A stretch of DNA of 64,000 nt from Cellvibrio sp. KY-GH-1 (GTDB taxonomy: Bacteria; Pseudomonadota; Gammaproteobacteria; Pseudomonadales; Cellvibrionaceae): the NCBI RefSeq assembly GCF_008806975.1, contig NZ_CP031728.1, positions 2,935,501 through 2,999,500 of the forward strand, given 5' to 3'. A program made the translations under genes and the position numbers. Positions within the stretch are counted from its first letter, which is position 1. Each line of letters begins with the position of its first letter. The notes beneath the pieces were generated by a model. The model saw only the letters and a program-made list of their open reading frames with translations, had not been told where the DNA came from and did not search any database. Of the stretch, positions 63,575-64,000 are shown piece after piece.

Positions 63575-64000
63575 TTATTCGCCGCGCTTGCGGAAACTGT
63601 TTAACAGGCCGCCGATAGCTGCCGCTTTGGGTTTAACCAGCCAGAACTTGCCGATGTAATCATCGAAGTTATCAAGCAAGTGCTGACCCCAAGCACTTTC
63701 GGTCTCTTGCGTAAACTCTTCGATCACCGTGCGCAAGTGGTGGCGATGCGCTTCCACTGCTTCAGTGTTAATGCGATGGATATCCACCAATTCATGGTTG
63801 TAACGATCCACGAAATCGTTGGCTTCGTCGAGCACGTAGGCGAAACCGCCAGTCATACCCGCGCCGAAGTTAACGCCGGTTTGTCCCAGTACAGTTACCA
63901 CACCGCCGGTCATGTATTCACAGCAGTGATCGCCCGCACCTTCGACAACTACATGAGCACCAGAGTTACGCACACCGCAGCGCTCGCCCGCAGTACCTGC
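63575..64000 (-). CDS. gltB: Glutamate synthase large subunit, C-terminal end (partial)
   Basis: The open frame enters from the window edge with [20 protein letters not shown] and [20 protein letters not shown], the glutamate synthase alpha (GXGXG) beta-helix domain, and ends [17 protein letters not shown]. It is the last ~141 residues of GltB; the amidotransferase and FMN domains lie outside the window. Confidence 0.96.
   Translation of the reverse strand, partial: AGTAGERCGVRNSGAHVVVEGAGDHCCEYMTGGVVTVLGQTGVNFGAGMTGGFAYVLDEANDFVDRYNHELVDIHRINTEAVEAHRHHLRTVIEEFTQETESAWGQHLLDNFDDYIGKFWLVKPKAAAIGGLLNSFRKRGE

Overview
The window looks like a chromosomal segment of a gammaproteobacterium, possibly Cellvibrionaceae. 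That placement is an inference from the gltB-gltD, hemE, HD-GYP/DUF3391 and TerC housekeeping genes at the right edge; no rRNA or other marker is present to prove it. Three regions are visible.

(1) 1-14486: a biosynthetic gene cluster in two divergent operons around a 600-bp AT-rich control region. Leftward run an NTF2/SnoaL-like protein, a KAS III-like protein without the catalytic cysteine, and a cytochrome P450 that leaves the window. Rightward run an NRPS (PCP-Cy-A-PCP-TE, with a specificity code close to the cysteine code), a second KAS III-like protein, an AurF-like diiron oxygenase, an ACP, an MFS exporter, a DUF1684 protein, a Paa-type diiron protein, a radical SAM enzyme and a thiolase. 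The product is unknown; a cysteine-derived, probably heterocyclic, acyl or aryl metabolite is the simplest reading.

(2) 14.6-57.6 kb, all on the minus strand apart from one IS256-family transposase: a large array resembling a polymorphic toxin/immunity locus. A 2524-aa exported multidomain protein is followed by about 14 units. Each unit carries some or all of a conserved secreted core (signal peptide, helical region, transglutaminase fold with Ala at the catalytic Cys position) that ends in a conserved ...GAG(A/G)YMISGGGNG boundary. After this boundary the C-termini differ completely: usually 105-135 aa, very hydrophobic, and mostly with one central and one C-terminal cysteine. Directly downstream of nearly every C-terminus, often overlapping it, is a different small gene, usually for a membrane protein, which I read as cognate immunity. 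One unit (T1) is complete with a clear signal peptide; three more are near full length but altered at the N-terminus (T3, T4, T6); the rest are 5'-truncated or orphan C-terminal modules. Orphans are separated by a repeated terminator element, RAYT (REP-associated transposase) remnants, a REP-like palindrome and a 78-bp triple-hairpin insert that breaks the core frame but supplies a new RBS and ATG. Two IS elements (IS256 and IS3 families, with TSDs of 9 and 3 bp) sit in the array. The toxin/immunity roles are inferred from architecture; no C-terminus matches a toxin family I can name.

(3) 57.7-64 kb: a hexanucleotide microsatellite, two doubtful small ORFs, then terC-like, degenerate HD-GYP, hemE, gltD and the 3' end of gltB, all on the minus strand. 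No tRNA, rRNA or CRISPR array was recognised.
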